Of a stretch of DNA of 64,000 bases, positions 42,272-51,460 are shown piece after piece (position 1 is the stretch's first letter; the number at the start of each line of letters is the position of its first letter). Source of the stretch: Spirosoma panaciterrae DSM 21099. Lineage in GTDB: Bacteria; Bacteroidota; Bacteroidia; Cytophagales; Spirosomataceae. Under the pieces are notes generated by a model. It searched no databases, was not told where the DNA came from, and was given only the letters and a program-made list of their open reading frames with translations. The position numbers and the translations under genes were made by a program. The stretch is from positions 150,538 through 214,537 of the forward strand of contig NZ_KB893206.1 of NCBI RefSeq assembly GCF_000374025.1, written 5' to 3'.

Positions 42272-42359
42272 TTTCTTAGTTTACGGTTTATGGTCTTCAG
42301 ATTCCCGTTCGTAGCTGGTTGGAGGACCAACAAAAAGCGGAAACCTATAAACGGAAGAC

Positions 42360-43010
42360 TTATTTACACTTGGCTAATAGCGGTTCGATTTGCTTTTGAC
42401 CCCAGTTGGGCGATAGGTCGCTGGCTGGCTTAAATGTAGTAAATTTTTCGGCGGCCTGTTTCAACACGGGGCAGGCCGTCGTGGGGCCCCCTCCAAACTG
42501 CTCGGGGGTGTACATCAGCGAAGTTCCTTCCAGTACATAAGGCCGGGGGTTAGCGGCATTCAGGCTTTTGGCCTTTTCAATACCGGCCTGGGCCAGAGGG
42601 CCGTACTGTTGCCAGCGATTCATGGGGTCGACCACCATCCGCGACTGGGCAATATAGGCTTTCAGAACGGCCAGCTCGTCGTTGTCAGGTGCGAGAGCTT
42701 CGGCTGCTTTCAGATGTGCATCGGCCTGATCCAGGTACTTATCTTTGGCCGCTTCGTCTTTTCCTGTAAAGCCCAGATAAACGTATACCAAACCGGCGTA
42801 ATAGCGAGGGAGCCACTCTTTGGTTTCGACACTGGCAATTCGCTCAAACTGGTTGGCTATAGCCTGTAAATCAGCCGCTGACGTTTGCAGGGTTTGCGTT
42901 TGCAGATTACCGATTGCCTGGCTCATGGCCTGTTTGTATTGATCCGACTGCGCCCATACCGGAGCGACTGTGCCGAGTGTACTGATCAGGAGAATGACGA
43001 GGGTTTTCAT
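42360..43010 (-). CDS. Periplasmic TPR-like protein, 216 aa
   Basis: I start it at 43010 (MKTLVILLISTLGTVAPVWAQ), which gives a signal peptide; the in-frame 43034 start adds eight residues. The mature protein is helical and resembles tetratricopeptide repeats (WLPRYYAGLVYVYLGF; KYLDQADAHLKAAEALAPDNDELAVL). Two C-terminal cysteines (TACPVLKQA and the last LLAKCK) could form a disulfide. Function is unknown. It stands between the TonB receptor and the sensor kinase on the same strand, which suggests a role in envelope sensing or uptake. Confidence 0.75.
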   Translation of the reverse strand: MKTLVILLISTLGTVAPVWAQSDQYKQAMSQAIGNLQTQTLQTSAADLQAIANQFERIASVETKEWLPRYYAGLVYVYLGFTGKDEAAKDKYLDQADAHLKAAEALAPDNDELAVLKAYIAQSRMVVDPMNRWQQYGPLAQAGIEKAKSLNAANPRPYVLEGTSLMYTPEQFGGGPTTACPVLKQAAEKFTTFKPASDLSPNWGQKQIEPLLAKCK

Positions 43011-43034
43011 AGGGTTTATCGTTAGGAGAGCCAA

Positions 43035-43084
43035 GTTCCAGGTTGACCCTATCTGTGAAGTTATGTGAATGGTCAGCCTGGAAC
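43035..43084. repeat. Hairpin between TonB receptor and TPR genes
   Basis: GTTCCAGGTTGACC at 43035-43048 pairs with GGTCAGCCTGGAAC at 43071-43084 with one wobble. It may attenuate transcription leaving the receptor gene. Confidence 0.6.
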
Positions 43085-43112
43085 GAGCCGCAGGAGCGGG
43101 CTGACCGATGCA

Positions 43113-45281
43113 TTACAAATCCTTGACGTTGACTTTCGCTTTTCGGGATAGCATAATCATACCGCCTACAAAGAAGCTTCGATACGATTGGGGGCCTACA
43201 GCGTACCGCGTTTTGCCGTCGGGGGTATAGCGATAGGTATATACATTATGTGTGTTCAGGATATTATCGGCCGATGCATACAGCACGACCAGGTTTTTAT
43301 GGATTCGGGTGATGTGGCTGGCCGAAAAACTCAGGTTATTGACCATCGGCGTTCGGTCGGCCAGGAAGGTTTCGCTGTTGGGGTTGTAATAGGGGCGACC
43401 GCTACTGATGGTATAGGTCAGGCCGATGTTCGTACTGATTTTCTCGAAATACCGCTTGCCAATCAGGCTGATGTTGTGGGTCGAAATAAAGGTTGGTGTA
43501 GCGGTTACTGAAAACTGCTGAAACAGACGCTTCGAGTCGACATAGCTGTAGGTAACCCAGTAGTCCAGCCCGTTTATGGTTTTCTGATCCCGCCAGAAGA
43601 TGTCGAATCCCTGTGCGTAGCCATTGCCCGAATTGTCGGTTTGGCCAATGGGAAAACGGTACGGGTTGGCATCGTAGGGCTGGCCCGTGAACTCCCGCAC
43701 CAACTCGGCGTAGTTTTTATAGAAGGTTTCAATTCGGAAGGTACGTTTGTTTCTGATAATCTGGTAGTTCAGGATTAGGTGGTCGGCCCGCTCGTAGGTC
43801 AGAGTCCGGTTCAGATAGAGGTATCGATAGTCGGGTGTTTGGTAAAATTGCCCGTAGGCTAATGAAACCTGGCTGTAGAGTCCGGTTTTATAGGCCATCG
43901 ACAGGCGAGGGGCCAGGTTGAATCGATCAATGACCGAGGAATACTCTCCCCGAAGGCCAAGCTGAATAGCCAGGTTGCGGCCCAGATACGTTTGCGACTC
44001 TACGAACAGTGCTGCGTAGTTGTCGTGAAGGGCATAGCGTGTACCCATGACCGTATTCCGAAGCGTAACCCGGCTGGCTTCTGTGCCGAACAGAAATGAA
44101 TTATTTCGTGGCAGCAATCGCGTCAGAACGGCTCGTCCCTGCAATCGTTCGCTGGATCGGCCAAAATCATAGGCATCGAAAGTGGTGGCATCCGTATCGT
44201 AGCTGTACGACAGCCCTGAGTAGAGTAACCATCGGCCATCGGCCCAGCTATCGGTATAGGTGCTGGTGGTGAAAAAGTTGGTGTTCTGCTGATTGAAAGC
44301 CGTTTTTCCGGCATCGCTCGATGGGTCAATGAAGTTTATGCCGAGCTGGCTGGCCGAATACATCCCGTAGAATTTGAGCATGCCGGTCTTGCTGGGGCGA
44401 AGCCGATGGGTGAGTGACGTACCTGCAAATTCGGGTACCTTTGTCCAGTCGATATTTTGCCGGACCAGCGTAAACAGGGGTTTCAGGTTGCCGTAGTAAG
44501 CCGTAGCCGAAATGGATGACTTATCCGCGCGGTCTGTATGATCGTAGCTTAATCCGGTATTCGCCAGATTTACGCTGAGGCCAAGCCCTTCGTTCTGCGT
44601 TTTATCGGTTGTGTTCAGGAGCAGGACCGACGAAAGAGCCTGCCCATACTGGGCCGAATAACCACCCGTACTGAATGAAGTGCCTTTGAACATAAACGGC
44701 TGAAACCGTCCCCGCGACTGCACGTCGGGCATGGAACTGAAATAGGGGTTCTGCACGATCATACCATCGATAACGACTTTGGCCTCTTCCCCCGATCCAC
44801 CTCGAACAAACAGGCCCGTTTGTTCGCCTACCCGCTGCGTACCGGGCAGTAAGTTCATGGCCGCTGTTATGTCGGCATTGGCTCCGGCTGTTGTGACAAT
44901 ATCCATCGGTTTCAACATGGTCATGCGTTTCTCATCTGAGGCCTCAAACGAGCCCGCTGTAATGACTACCGTGTTGAGCTCGTTTGCTGCTTCCTGAAGC
45001 CGTATGATTAATGGTGTCGATTTATCAAGGGTCAATTTCTGGCTAAAAGATTCATAGCCTATATATGATACAAGCAGGGTTGCCGTATCGCTTCGCAGGG
45101 TAGTAAATTGGAAGGTGCCCGTACTATCGGTATTGCCACCGTCGTAAGTGCCTCTAAGAAAGACGTTGGCACCGGGCAGAGCGTGTCCTTTCTGGTCCAG
45201 TACACGACCCGTCAGTTTTATCTGTGCCGTTGCGGCCGAGGAGAGGAGTAGTCCGACGAGGAAGTAAACGGGTTTCATCAC
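43113..45281 (-). CDS. TonB-dependent outer-membrane receptor
   Basis: A 722-residue receptor with a signal peptide (ending SAATAQ), a CarboxypepD_reg-like domain at residues 22-110 (GRVLDQKGHALPGANVFLRG), a plug domain (LNTVVITAGSF, GLFVRGGSGEEAKVVIDGMI) and a 22-strand beta-barrel. It ends SRKAKVNVKDL, without the usual terminal Phe. No SusD partner is next to it, so it is more likely a siderophore, metal or small-ligand importer than a glycan SusC. An extended -7 box TAGCTTTG lies 32 bases before the start. Downstream genes encode a TPR protein and a two-component system. Confidence 0.9.
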   Translation of the reverse strand: MMKPVYFLVGLLLSSAATAQIKLTGRVLDQKGHALPGANVFLRGTYDGGNTDSTGTFQFTTLRSDTATLLVSYIGYESFSQKLTLDKSTPLIIRLQEAANELNTVVITAGSFEASDEKRMTMLKPMDIVTTAGANADITAAMNLLPGTQRVGEQTGLFVRGGSGEEAKVVIDGMIVQNPYFSSMPDVQSRGRFQPFMFKGTSFSTGGYSAQYGQALSSVLLLNTTDKTQNEGLGLSVNLANTGLSYDHTDRADKSSISATAYYGNLKPLFTLVRQNIDWTKVPEFAGTSLTHRLRPSKTGMLKFYGMYSASQLGINFIDPSSDAGKTAFNQQNTNFFTTSTYTDSWADGRWLLYSGLSYSYDTDATTFDAYDFGRSSERLQGRAVLTRLLPRNNSFLFGTEASRVTLRNTVMGTRYALHDNYAALFVESQTYLGRNLAIQLGLRGEYSSVIDRFNLAPRLSMAYKTGLYSQVSLAYGQFYQTPDYRYLYLNRTLTYERADHLILNYQIIRNKRTFRIETFYKNYAELVREFTGQPYDANPYRFPIGQTDNSGNGYAQGFDIFWRDQKTINGLDYWVTYSYVDSKRLFQQFSVTATPTFISTHNISLIGKRYFEKISTNIGLTYTISSGRPYYNPNSETFLADRTPMVNNLSFSASHITRIHKNLVVLYASADNILNTHNVYTYRYTPDGKTRYAVGPQSYRSFFVGGMIMLSRKAKVNVKDL

Positions 45282-45313
45282 GTTTCAATGGTTCGGTGGC
45301 TGTTTGAGTAAAC

Positions 45314-45321
45314 CAAAGCTA
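45314..45321 (-). promoter_or_regulatory. -7 box TAGCTTTG of the TonB receptor gene
   Basis: A full TAnnTTTG match on the minus strand, 32 bases before the ATG at 45281. The -33 region lacks a TTTG at the expected spacing. Confidence 0.45.
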
Positions 45322-45515
45322 TTGCCTCACAGAACCGTATTTGCTCATTTTCTGACGAATCGCGGAAGGAGTGGAGTGAAATAGGGTAGGGGCATGATGA
45401 ACTGGTTGGGTACTGATAGCCAGCCAGATCGGAAACTTACTTTGTTAAAAGCCAGTTTTAGGCGATAAACATTTGGTAATATGCGTAGTTAGTGACGTAA
45501 TTTACCTTTACACCT

Positions 45516-46091
45516 GTGACTCCGTCAACTACTACTTTGATTTGCTTCCCCCTTTCTATCGGTCAGTTGCGTCCCTGGCGTGAGGGCGATGAAGATTCAT
45601 TGATTCACCACGCCAGCAATCGACACATCTGGAACAATGTACGCGATTTTTTTCCGTACCCGTACACCCCCCGCGATGCCCATTCCTGGATACGCTCCAA
45701 CAAATCGTACCAGCAACCCAGCAATATGGCCATCGAAATCAATGGACAGGCCGTTGGGAACATCGGGTTTACGGTAAAAGATGATATCTATCGCTACAAT
45801 GCCGAAATCGGTTACTGGATCAGCGAGGATTACTGGGGGCGGGGAGTGATGTCGGAAGCCGTACCGATCATGACCAACTACATCTTTCAGAACTTTCAGG
45901 TAAACCGCATCTTCGCCTGTGTACTGGAAGGAAATATTGGTTCCATGCGGGTGCTCGAACATGCCGGGTATCGACACGAGGCCATCCATCGGAAAGCAGT
46001 CGTTAAAAATAATCAATACCTGGACGAGCACATTTTTGCGATCCTCCGATCTGAGCACAAGCAGTTACATGCCACAGAGGGTAATAAGTAA
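45516..46091 (+). CDS. GNAT acetyltransferase (RimJ/RimL-like)
   Basis: A 191-residue N-acetyltransferase. The strands and acetyl-CoA loop are seen in IGQLRPWREGDEDSLIHHAS, NIGFTVKDDIYRYNAEIGYW, YWGRGVMSEAVPIMTNYIF and NIGSMRVLEHAGYRHEAIHR. RimJ/RimL-like enzymes acetylate protein N-termini or small molecules; the substrate is unknown. The likely start is GTG at 45516. A -7-like box TACCTTTA ends six bases earlier, so the mRNA may have almost no leader. It is divergent from the TonB receptor gene. Confidence 0.88.
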   Translation: MTPSTTTLICFPLSIGQLRPWREGDEDSLIHHASNRHIWNNVRDFFPYPYTPRDAHSWIRSNKSYQQPSNMAIEINGQAVGNIGFTVKDDIYRYNAEIGYWISEDYWGRGVMSEAVPIMTNYIFQNFQVNRIFACVLEGNIGSMRVLEHAGYRHEAIHRKAVVKNNQYLDEHIFAILRSEHKQLHATEGNK

Positions 46092-46209
46092 CTTGCAATA
46101 CACCAATATTTGATTGGATTATAGTAGCTATTGCTAAAAACTTGCTTAACTATACGCCATTTTTGTGGTTATTTTGTAGGACTATTGCCGCTTCGGCGGA
46201 CAACCATTC

Positions 46210-46926
46210 ATGCCGAAGATCGTTATTGCCATTGACGGATATTCGAGCTGCGGGAAAAGCACAACCGCTAAAGCTGTAGCGGCCCGTATGGGCTACGGAT
46301 ATATTGATACCGGCGCCATGTATCGCGCTGTGAGCCTCTATTTTATTCAGGAGAAAGTGTCTCTTTCCAGCCATCGGGATATACTGATGGCCCTGGAAAA
46401 TATTCACATCGCCTTCAAGTTTAACTCGCGTACGGGTAAGAACGAAACCTGCCTGAACGGATTGAATGTGGAAGATGAAATTCGCAAGATGTACATCTCC
46501 AATATCGTCAGCGAAGTTAGTGCGATCCCTGAGGTACGATGGGCCATGGTAGCCCAGCAACAGCAAATGGGACGCCGACGTGGTGTGGTCATGGATGGTC
46601 GTGATATTGGCACCAAGGTTTTTCCCGATGCAGAGGTAAAAGTATTTATGACGGCCGATACTTACACGCGGGCCAGACGCCGTCAGCAGGAGCTACTGGC
46701 TAAAGGTGAGCTTGTAAATCTGGACGATATCATCAGCAACCTGGAGAAACGAGACCACATCGATACCACACGGGCCGAAAGCCCGCTCGTTCAGGCCCCC
46801 GATGCCATGCTGCTGGATACTTCCTACATGACGATCGAAGAGCAGGTGGACTGGGTAATCGAACTGGCCGATCGGCGTCTGGCCGAACTACATCGCAAGC
46901 GGGCCAATAAGGTACTGGTGAAATAA
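46210..46926 (+). CDS. cmk: Cytidylate kinase
   Basis: A 238-residue enzyme that phosphorylates CMP and dCMP to diphosphates for nucleic-acid synthesis. The P-loop is GYSSCGKST (residues 10-18), followed by GYIDTGAMYRA, the substrate-binding GVVMDGRDIGTKVFPDA, and the lid region TRARRRQQEL. The length is slightly above the usual 220-230 because of a basic C-terminal tail (HRKRANKVLVK). In Bacteroidota cmk is often single. A hairpin separates it from the next gene. Confidence 0.95.
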   Translation: MPKIVIAIDGYSSCGKSTTAKAVAARMGYGYIDTGAMYRAVSLYFIQEKVSLSSHRDILMALENIHIAFKFNSRTGKNETCLNGLNVEDEIRKMYISNIVSEVSAIPEVRWAMVAQQQQMGRRRGVVMDGRDIGTKVFPDAEVKVFMTADTYTRARRRQQELLAKGELVNLDDIISNLEKRDHIDTTRAESPLVQAPDAMLLDTSYMTIEEQVDWVIELADRRLAELHRKRANKVLVK

Positions 46927-46932
46927 GCTTAC

Positions 46933-46994
46933 AAAGAAGAAAAGAAGAAAGAGGGGAGAAACGATGATTTTCTTCCCTTTCTTCTTTTCCTTGC
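46933..46994. terminator. Purine/pyrimidine hairpin after cmk
   Basis: GAAGAAAAGAAGAAAGAGGGG pairs imperfectly with CCCTTTCTTCTTTTCCTT around a loop near 46961-46966. It lies between the cmk stop (46926) and the ATG of the oxidoreductase (47008). Confidence 0.65.
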
Positions 46995-47007
46995 TGCCTG
47001 AAAAATT

Positions 47008-48075
47008 ATGAACGTTGATTTTTTAATCGTAGGCCAGGGGGTGGCTGGCTCGGCTCTGGCCTGGACACTCGACCAGCGTGGCTGTTCGGTCGTACTGGCC
47101 GATGATCCGGCTTTACCAATGGCATCGACAGTGGCGGCCGGGATCGTAAACCCACTCACGGGCCGTAAGCTAGTTCGCACCTGGAAAGCCGATGAATTGT
47201 TTCCGTTCCTACATACATTTTACACCCAAATCGAAAAAGACCTGGGTGTAAGATTTTTTCAGGCTAAAAATATCTATCGCCCTTTTCGATCTCTGGATGA
47301 AAAAACAGCGTATCTGGCCTACGTCAGTGATCCTGAGATTCAGCCATATATAGAGAAACTGGTTGACGATGAGGCATATAGCCCAGCCATACATAACCCG
47401 TTTGGAGGTATCGAAGTGACGCAGGGCGGGTGGCTGGATTTAACTGAGTTTGTCAGAATTGTTAAAGGGTATTTTATAAAAAAAAATCAATACTTCGAAG
47501 GGCGTATCTTGCCCGATGATCTGACAATCAGTGATGATAAAGTTGAGTGGCAGGGCCTGACTATCGGTAAAGTTATATTTTGTGATGGTGTTCAAGCCCG
47601 CGAGAATCCGTTATTTGACTGGCTTCCGTACAATCCCGTGAAAGGACAGGTTCTGACTGCGGTTGTGGAGAATTACTCTATTAAGAATATAGTCAATCAA
47701 GGTGTATTTATTTTGCCGGTTCGGGAGGGGCTGCTTAAAATTGGGGCTACCTATACCTGGCATGACCTGGATTGGCAAACAACCGCCGATGGTCGCGAGT
47801 TTTTAGAATCGAAAGTTCAACAGATTTTAAAAGTACCTTATACAGTAGTAGCGCAACAGGCAGGTATTCGACCGTCAACGAAAGATCGCCGTCCGTTTGT
47901 CGGGTTGCATCCCATGCACCCTTCGGTTGGTATCTTTGGTGGGATGGGAACCAAAGGGGTATCACTCGCACCTTATCTGGCTGAGCAATTTGCCCGGCAC
48001 TTATTAGATGGAGAAGATTTAGAGCCCGAAGCGAATATTAGCCGTTGTGTTTCGTTATTATCGAGAAGTGAATAA
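47008..48075 (+). CDS. FAD-dependent oxidoreductase of the DAO family
   Basis: A 355-residue flavoenzyme. The N-terminal Rossmann loop is FLIVGQGVAGSALAWTL with the following acidic residue region VVLADDP. The second FAD-contact segment ASTVAAGIVNPLTGRKLVRTW is typical of the glycine/D-amino-acid oxidase superfamily (PF01266), as is the C-terminal AGIRPSTKDRRPFVGLHP and FGGMGTKGVSLAPYLAEQFA. Substrate is unknown. It runs with cmk upstream and a large outer-membrane protein gene downstream, separated from each by hairpins. Confidence 0.88.
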   Translation: MNVDFLIVGQGVAGSALAWTLDQRGCSVVLADDPALPMASTVAAGIVNPLTGRKLVRTWKADELFPFLHTFYTQIEKDLGVRFFQAKNIYRPFRSLDEKTAYLAYVSDPEIQPYIEKLVDDEAYSPAIHNPFGGIEVTQGGWLDLTEFVRIVKGYFIKKNQYFEGRILPDDLTISDDKVEWQGLTIGKVIFCDGVQARENPLFDWLPYNPVKGQVLTAVVENYSIKNIVNQGVFILPVREGLLKIGATYTWHDLDWQTTADGREFLESKVQQILKVPYTVVAQQAGIRPSTKDRRPFVGLHPMHPSVGIFGGMGTKGVSLAPYLAEQFARHLLDGEDLEPEANISRCVSLLSRSE

Positions 48076-48085
48076 CTTAGTAGTT

Positions 48086-48171
48086 AGGAGCGAAGCGTGA
48101 GGAGTGAGCAGGCTGACGTACCCCAGAAATTGGCATCGGCATGCTCACTTCGCGCTTCGCTTCCAACTCCT
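48086..48171. repeat. Imperfect inverted repeat with GAGCGAAGCG words
   Basis: AGGAGCGAAGCGTGAGGAGTGAGCA at 48086-48110 in part (first 20 bases and end) pairs with TGCTCACTTCGCGCTTCGCT...AACTCCT at 48142-48171 with small bulges. Its words are nearly those of the inverted repeat at 7376-7454, 41 kb away. Confidence 0.7.
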
Positions 48172-48186
48172 GATTGCTAAACACGT

Positions 48187-51100
48187 ATGCGAAATCAGTA
48201 CATTTTGTTGTTGGGTCTGTGGCTGGGTGGACTTAGCGTAGCAACGGCGCAAAACTATCCATCGCTTGAACGATTCGGGAAAAACCGAATTCAATATCGA
48301 GACTTCGAGTGGAAAATTATCCGTACCTCCAATTTTGAGATTTATCACTATCAGGATGGGACGCAGATTGCCAATCTGACAGCACAATATGCCGAGTCGG
48401 AGTTCGATCGAATTACCGAGTTGCTGGGGTACACACCTTACAATCGGGTTAAGATATTCCTCTTCAATTCACCCGCCGAGCTTACTCAAAGTAATATCGG
48501 CCTGAATGCGCAGAGCGGTCTCAACAGCCGTGAGCAAAACCTGTCGAAATCCCGGATTGAACTGGCATTTACGGGCGATCAAATCAGCTTTCGGAAACAG
48601 ATCATACACGATGTGGCCATGTTGTTCGTGTACGACATGCTTTATGGGGGTAGTCTGAAAGATGCCTTACAAAGTTCATTGCTACTGACCCTGCCCGACT
48701 GGTTCATGCCTGGGATTGCCTCGTACATTGCCGAAGGGAACAGCCTGGAACTGGATGATTATATGCGGGATGTGTCGCTGACTCGTCCGGTCCGAAAACC
48801 CTCGTTGCTGGCTGGGGCCGATGCCGAGCGAGTGGGTCATTCGATCTGGAATTACATTGTACAACGATACGGCCGGGATAATGTGTCAAATATTCTGAAC
48901 CTGACCCGTATTATTCGTAACGAACAAAACAGTATTTCCAGCACGCTGGGGATTCCTTACAGCCGGTTTCTGCGCGAATGGCGTGAATACTATGCGGGTA
49001 TGGCCAATGCTTTTGCTCAGTCAAATACGCTGACAACGGATGGCTTTGAGTTTAATGTGGGTTCTACCGACGACAAGACCTCATTGGTAAGTCTGAAGTT
49101 AAGTCCTGATAAACAGTTTATTGCCTATTCGGTGCTGCGGGATGGGAAGTTTCATGTAGAGGTTGTGAATACGGCAAACCGCAAACACACAACGGTATTG
49201 TCGGGCGGGTATCGGCTCGATGGCGAGTTGATTCGTGCCAATACGCCACTGGTTGCCTGGCAACGGGACAATAACCTGCTAATCATTACCGATGAATTAG
49301 GTGAAACAAACCTATACCAGTACAGTGGTTTTGAAAAGCGTCCTAAACGCCAGTTTAAGCGGAAAGTGAACGGCTTGTCGCAGGTAGTCTGGATGGATGC
49401 TTCGGAAGATGGCGGAAGCCTGATTTTGAGTGCGGATCGAAAAGGGCAAAATGATCTGTTTTTGTATAGCATCAACCGAGGCTCGTATCAGCAACTGACC
49501 AACGATCTATACGACGACTTATATCCGGCATTTATTGGCCGTACAGCGCGGCAGGTAGTGTTCAGTTCCAACCGTCGGGACGATACACTGGGGGTCGACA
49601 AAGGGTCGTATAAAACCATTCGTGATCAGATGGTGCTATTCTCCCACGAAGGCAGTGCCCGCGACCTATCGGTATCCCGGCTTACTGATTCGCTCTATCA
49701 TGCTACTCAACCCATACCCGCCAACGAATCGACGATCTACTTCCTGAATGATGTCAATGGCATTCGGAATCTGTATAAGTTACAGACGGAAGGTGGTTCG
49801 GTGTCGCCCTTAACGGCTTTTCCGCAAAGCATCCGGCTGTATGATCTGATTCCATCGAACGGCGGGTTTGTGTACAGCAGCCTGAAAAACGGCCGTGAAT
49901 TCATTGGTTTTCGTTCGCAACTTAATCTGAATCAGTCGGTTGCTTCGACGCCTACCCAGCGGAGTGCGGCTATCGCCCGAACCATGGGCACTCGGCTTGG
50001 GCAGCCTAAAACGGATACAACAGCTCAGCCAAAGCCGGTTGTAACGGATTCTGCTAAGATCAGCCAGGGGCAAGCTACCACGAATACAGGGTCGAAACTG
50101 GCTTTAGAGCCGGGTGAAGTCGATACCGACAATTACCAGTTCGATCCTGACGTGCTGAAAGCGGCTGAGTACCGCCAGCGTCGTTCCATAACTGGCGCGT
50201 CGCCCACTATAACCACGACCTTGCCCCGTAACCGTCGTCGGGAGAATATCACCATACGCGGACCGTTTGACTATAAAGGAACATTCGGCATTAACGAAGC
50301 GCCATCGAGCTGGCGGATTGACCCCATCAAAGGGTTTGGGTATGCACAGGACGTAACCCTGACCGACTTGCTGGAAAACCATGTACTTCGGGCAGGTGGT
50401 TTTATTAGTCTGACCAACACGTTGCGCAACAGTGAGTTGTTTGCTGAGTATACCAATCTTACCCATCGGATCGACTATGGAGCGCGGATCGACCGGCAAA
50501 CTCTGTTTATTGACGGAGCGGGTTTGTTGCAGAAGTATCGCTATAATCGCTTTGCCGTATCGGCGTCTTATCCGATCTCAGTCAATAGTCGGTTTACTGT
50601 ATCGCCTTTCTATGCCATCACCCGGTTGATCGACCTGTCGTCGTTTGCCGAGCCAGACCATGTATCCGATTATGCCGGTTTGCGCGGAGAGTTTGTCTTC
50701 GATAACTCGAAGGTGAATGGTATGAATATGGTCGAAGGCACTCGGATGAAGCTGCGGTACGAAGAATATGCGGGCTTACGGTCGTCGTCGGAGGGCTTCC
50801 GAAGGTTATCATTTGATTTAAGACATTATCAGAAAATCCATCGCGATCTGATCCTGGCGGCTCGTTTTGCCTTTAGTCAATCAGGAGGAGCGTCGCCGAA
50901 GAAAGCCACCTTAGGGGGAATGGAAAACTGGATTGGTCCTAATCCGAAAGAGCCCGTCTCGTCGAACCCGCTGTTAATCCCGAATACCGAACGTAACGTT
51001 GTGCCTTCCGATTATCGGGATGTGTTCTTTTTAGATTTTGCGGCTCCCTTGCGGGGTTTCCGTCAGGGTAAACTGACGGGGAACAGTTATATGCTGTTCA

Positions 51101-51447
51101 ACGCTGAACTTCGTCTCCCGTTGGTTCGGTATTTATACCGGGGTAATATAACCTCCAACTTCCTTCGCAATTTACAGTTAGTTGCGTTTACGGATATTGG
51201 AACAGCCTGGACGGGGAGCGGGCCATTTAGCCAGCAGAATAGCCTGAACACCGAGATTGTAGGTGGAGGGAGCATCCCGTTCAGAGCTATAGTTACCAAC
51301 TTTAAAAATCCATTCCTGATTGGGTATGGCGCTGGTGTGAGAACCATGATTTTTGGCTACTTCGTAAAATTTGATTATGCCTGGGGGCTGGAAGATAAGA
51401 CCGTGGGTAAACCAATTGCCTACCTCACCCTCGGCTATGACTTTTAA
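48187..51447 (+). CDS. TolB-like propeller protein with peptidase-like start and outer-membrane barrel, 1086 aa
   Basis: It has a signal peptide ending VATAQ. Residues 40-275 resemble a gluzincin-type peptidase fold (NFEIYHYQDGTQIANLTAQYAE; LPDWFMPGIASYIAEGNSLE), but where an HExxH zinc motif would lie the sequence reads IIHDVAMLF, so catalysis is doubtful. Residues about 300-620 carry WD40-like TolB repeats (KLSPDKQFIAYSV; VVFSSNRRDD). The last 380 residues form a surface-antigen-like beta-barrel ending AYLTLGYDF with a terminal Phe. The whole layout is a conserved unknown family of Bacteroidota, probably in the outer membrane. A perfect palindromic terminator follows. Confidence 0.82.
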   Translation: MRNQYILLLGLWLGGLSVATAQNYPSLERFGKNRIQYRDFEWKIIRTSNFEIYHYQDGTQIANLTAQYAESEFDRITELLGYTPYNRVKIFLFNSPAELTQSNIGLNAQSGLNSREQNLSKSRIELAFTGDQISFRKQIIHDVAMLFVYDMLYGGSLKDALQSSLLLTLPDWFMPGIASYIAEGNSLELDDYMRDVSLTRPVRKPSLLAGADAERVGHSIWNYIVQRYGRDNVSNILNLTRIIRNEQNSISSTLGIPYSRFLREWREYYAGMANAFAQSNTLTTDGFEFNVGSTDDKTSLVSLKLSPDKQFIAYSVLRDGKFHVEVVNTANRKHTTVLSGGYRLDGELIRANTPLVAWQRDNNLLIITDELGETNLYQYSGFEKRPKRQFKRKVNGLSQVVWMDASEDGGSLILSADRKGQNDLFLYSINRGSYQQLTNDLYDDLYPAFIGRTARQVVFSSNRRDDTLGVDKGSYKTIRDQMVLFSHEGSARDLSVSRLTDSLYHATQPIPANESTIYFLNDVNGIRNLYKLQTEGGSVSPLTAFPQSIRLYDLIPSNGGFVYSSLKNGREFIGFRSQLNLNQSVASTPTQRSAAIARTMGTRLGQPKTDTTAQPKPVVTDSAKISQGQATTNTGSKLALEPGEVDTDNYQFDPDVLKAAEYRQRRSITGASPTITTTLPRNRRRENITIRGPFDYKGTFGINEAPSSWRIDPIKGFGYAQDVTLTDLLENHVLRAGGFISLTNTLRNSELFAEYTNLTHRIDYGARIDRQTLFIDGAGLLQKYRYNRFAVSASYPISVNSRFTVSPFYAITRLIDLSSFAEPDHVSDYAGLRGEFVFDNSKVNGMNMVEGTRMKLRYEEYAGLRSSSEGFRRLSFDLRHYQKIHRDLILAARFAFSQSGGASPKKATLGGMENWIGPNPKEPVSSNPLLIPNTERNVVPSDYRDVFFLDFAAPLRGFRQGKLTGNSYMLFNAELRLPLVRYLYRGNITSNFLRNLQLVAFTDIGTAWTGSGPFSQQNSLNTEIVGGGSIPFRAIVTNFKNPFLIGYGAGVRTMIFGYFVKFDYAWGLEDKTVGKPIAYLTLGYDF

Positions 51448-51460
51448 GGGTTGAGCCGTC

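Noticed and set aside
42315..42328. Small dyad GTTGG-AGGA-CCAAC before the pentapeptide-LytS gene
   Set aside because: Five-base arms are too short to separate from chance in this composition.
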